The notes under the pieces: model-generated
The model's input: only the letters and a program-made list of their open reading frames with translations
What the model was told of the DNA's origin: nothing
Databases searched by the model: none
Assembly (NCBI GenBank): GCA_963788205.1
Contig: CAWBGG010000002.1
Location: 682,001-746,000, forward strand
Direction: 5' to 3'
DNA length: 64,000 bases
DNA from: CAVVMA01 sp963788205
GTDB lineage: Bacteria; Desulfobacterota; Binatia; Binatales; Binataceae
In this document: piece after piece, positions 63,446 through 64,000 of the stretch
How the letters are laid out: every line of letters starts with the position of its first letter
Numbering within the stretch: position 1 is the first letter of the stretch
Translations under genes and position numbers: made by a program

Positions 63446-64000
63446 ATGAGCGAGATCACCATACAGCGGGCCTTCGATCAGGCGGCGCGCGATTACGATC
63501 GCACGCGGCGCAAGCTGATCCCGTGCTTCGACGACTTCTATCGCGCCGCGGTCGAAGCGCTGCCGTACGAACGCGATCAGCCGATTCGGGTGCTCGATCT
63601 GGGCGCCGGGACCGGCTTGATGTCGTTTTACGTCGGCTCGTCGTTTCACAACGCGGCCGTGACGCTGGTGGATATCTCTGTCGAGATGATGGCGCAGGCG
63701 CGCGAGCGCCTGGCGATCGGCGGCAACCGCTTCCGCTTTTTCGAGGCCGATTTCGCCGAGCGTCCGATTGAGGAAGAGTACGAGGCGATCATCTCGGCGC
63801 TTTCGATCCACCATCTGGAGGATCCCAAAAAACGCGAGCTGTTCGGCAAAATCTTCAAGGCGCTGGCGCCCGGCGGCGTCTTCGTCAACGCCGATCAGAT
63901 GCGTGGCGAGAGCGACGCTATCGAGCGGCGCAACCATCAGCATTGGCTGGCGCGCGCACGCGAGCACGGGGTCGAGGAACCGGCGCTGCGCGGGGCACTG
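63446..64000 (+). CDS. SAM-dependent class I methyltransferase, truncated by right edge
   Basis: The first 185 residues are inside the window. Motif I is VLDLGAGTGLMS (SAM binding), then VDISVEMMAQARERL (acidic loop), FFEADFAERP and the ALSIHHLEDPKKRELF motif typical of class I methyltransferases of the UbiE/Methyltransf_25 type. An in-frame ATG at 63437 would add three residues. It starts about 20 bases after tRNA-Ser. The substrate cannot be inferred from the visible part. Confidence 0.85.
   Translation, partial: MSEITIQRAFDQAARDYDRTRRKLIPCFDDFYRAAVEALPYERDQPIRVLDLGAGTGLMSFYVGSSFHNAAVTLVDISVEMMAQARERLAIGGNRFRFFEADFAERPIEEEYEAIISALSIHHLEDPKKRELFGKIFKALAPGGVFVNADQMRGESDAIERRNHQHWLARAREHGVEEPALRGAL

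Noticed and set aside
1..64000. CRISPR arrays or rRNA genes
   Set aside because: No regularly spaced direct repeats and no rRNA-like conserved stretches were seen on either strand.

Overview
The window is GC-rich bacterial chromosome from what looks like a soil or environmental lineage rich in acyl-CoA and lipid metabolism. It has a class III CoA-transferase, paired acyl-CoA dehydrogenases, several short-chain dehydrogenases (one mycofactocin-like), a wax-ester synthase/DGAT and many secreted proteins with Pro-Thr linkers. This is compatible with an uncultured Binatota/Desulfobacterota-like organism, but that placement is inference from gene content only. There is no rRNA, CRISPR array or replication origin; one tRNA-Ser(TGA) lies near the right edge.

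Layout. 0-7 kb: a truncated comF, a CoA-transferase followed by an IS630-type MITE and a SnoaL-like gene, a two-subunit acyl-CoA dehydrogenase pair, a tightly coupled pgeF / 52-codon gene / Gfo-Idh operon, and a GFA-family gene bracketed by inverted repeats. 7-23 kb: UvrA-like ATPase, secreted beta-propeller protein, RluA-type pseudouridine synthase, TolC-like protein, an SDR, PAP2 phosphatase and an Lhr-type helicase carrying a frameshift. 23-26.7 kb: an accessory island with a 727-residue XRE-HTH/P-loop GTPase-like fusion facing a HigBA-type toxin-antitoxin pair, bounded by palindromic repeats. 26.7-30.7 kb: methanethiol oxidase (SBP56), a membrane protein, a persulfide dioxygenase-rhodanese fusion and a 1-Cys peroxiredoxin, which together look like a thiol-oxidation module. 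31-38 kb: AhpD-like/SDR pair, giant AsmA-like protein, SDR, YceI and a small lipoprotein candidate. 38-46 kb: secreted serine protease, histidine phosphatase, and three genes with frameshifts (YecA/SEC-C, wax-ester synthase, S53 peptidase). 46-53.5 kb: alpha/beta hydrolase, ferritin-like protein, alkylsulfatase, MscS channel, and a periplasmic molybdoenzyme operon (thioredoxin-like, cytochrome b, MsrP-like, small molybdopterin-domain protein). 53.6-57.3 kb: an IS630 insertion and an AhpD / ECF sigma / hydrolase / Met-rich protein operon, divergent from a sigma-54 activator. 59-63 kb: orphan and truncated antitoxins, an unrecognised membrane-anchored protein and an M14 carboxypeptidase. The right edge holds tRNA-Ser and a truncated methyltransferase.

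Three themes stand out. The XRE-GTPase plus toxin-antitoxin locus is the best candidate for an undescribed (possibly defence) system. IS630-type insertions sit on CTAG sites that overlap TAG stop codons, so they are silent for the interrupted gene. Five single-base reading-frame breaks fall in otherwise intact genes, four of them within 4 kb, which points to assembly error or local gene decay.
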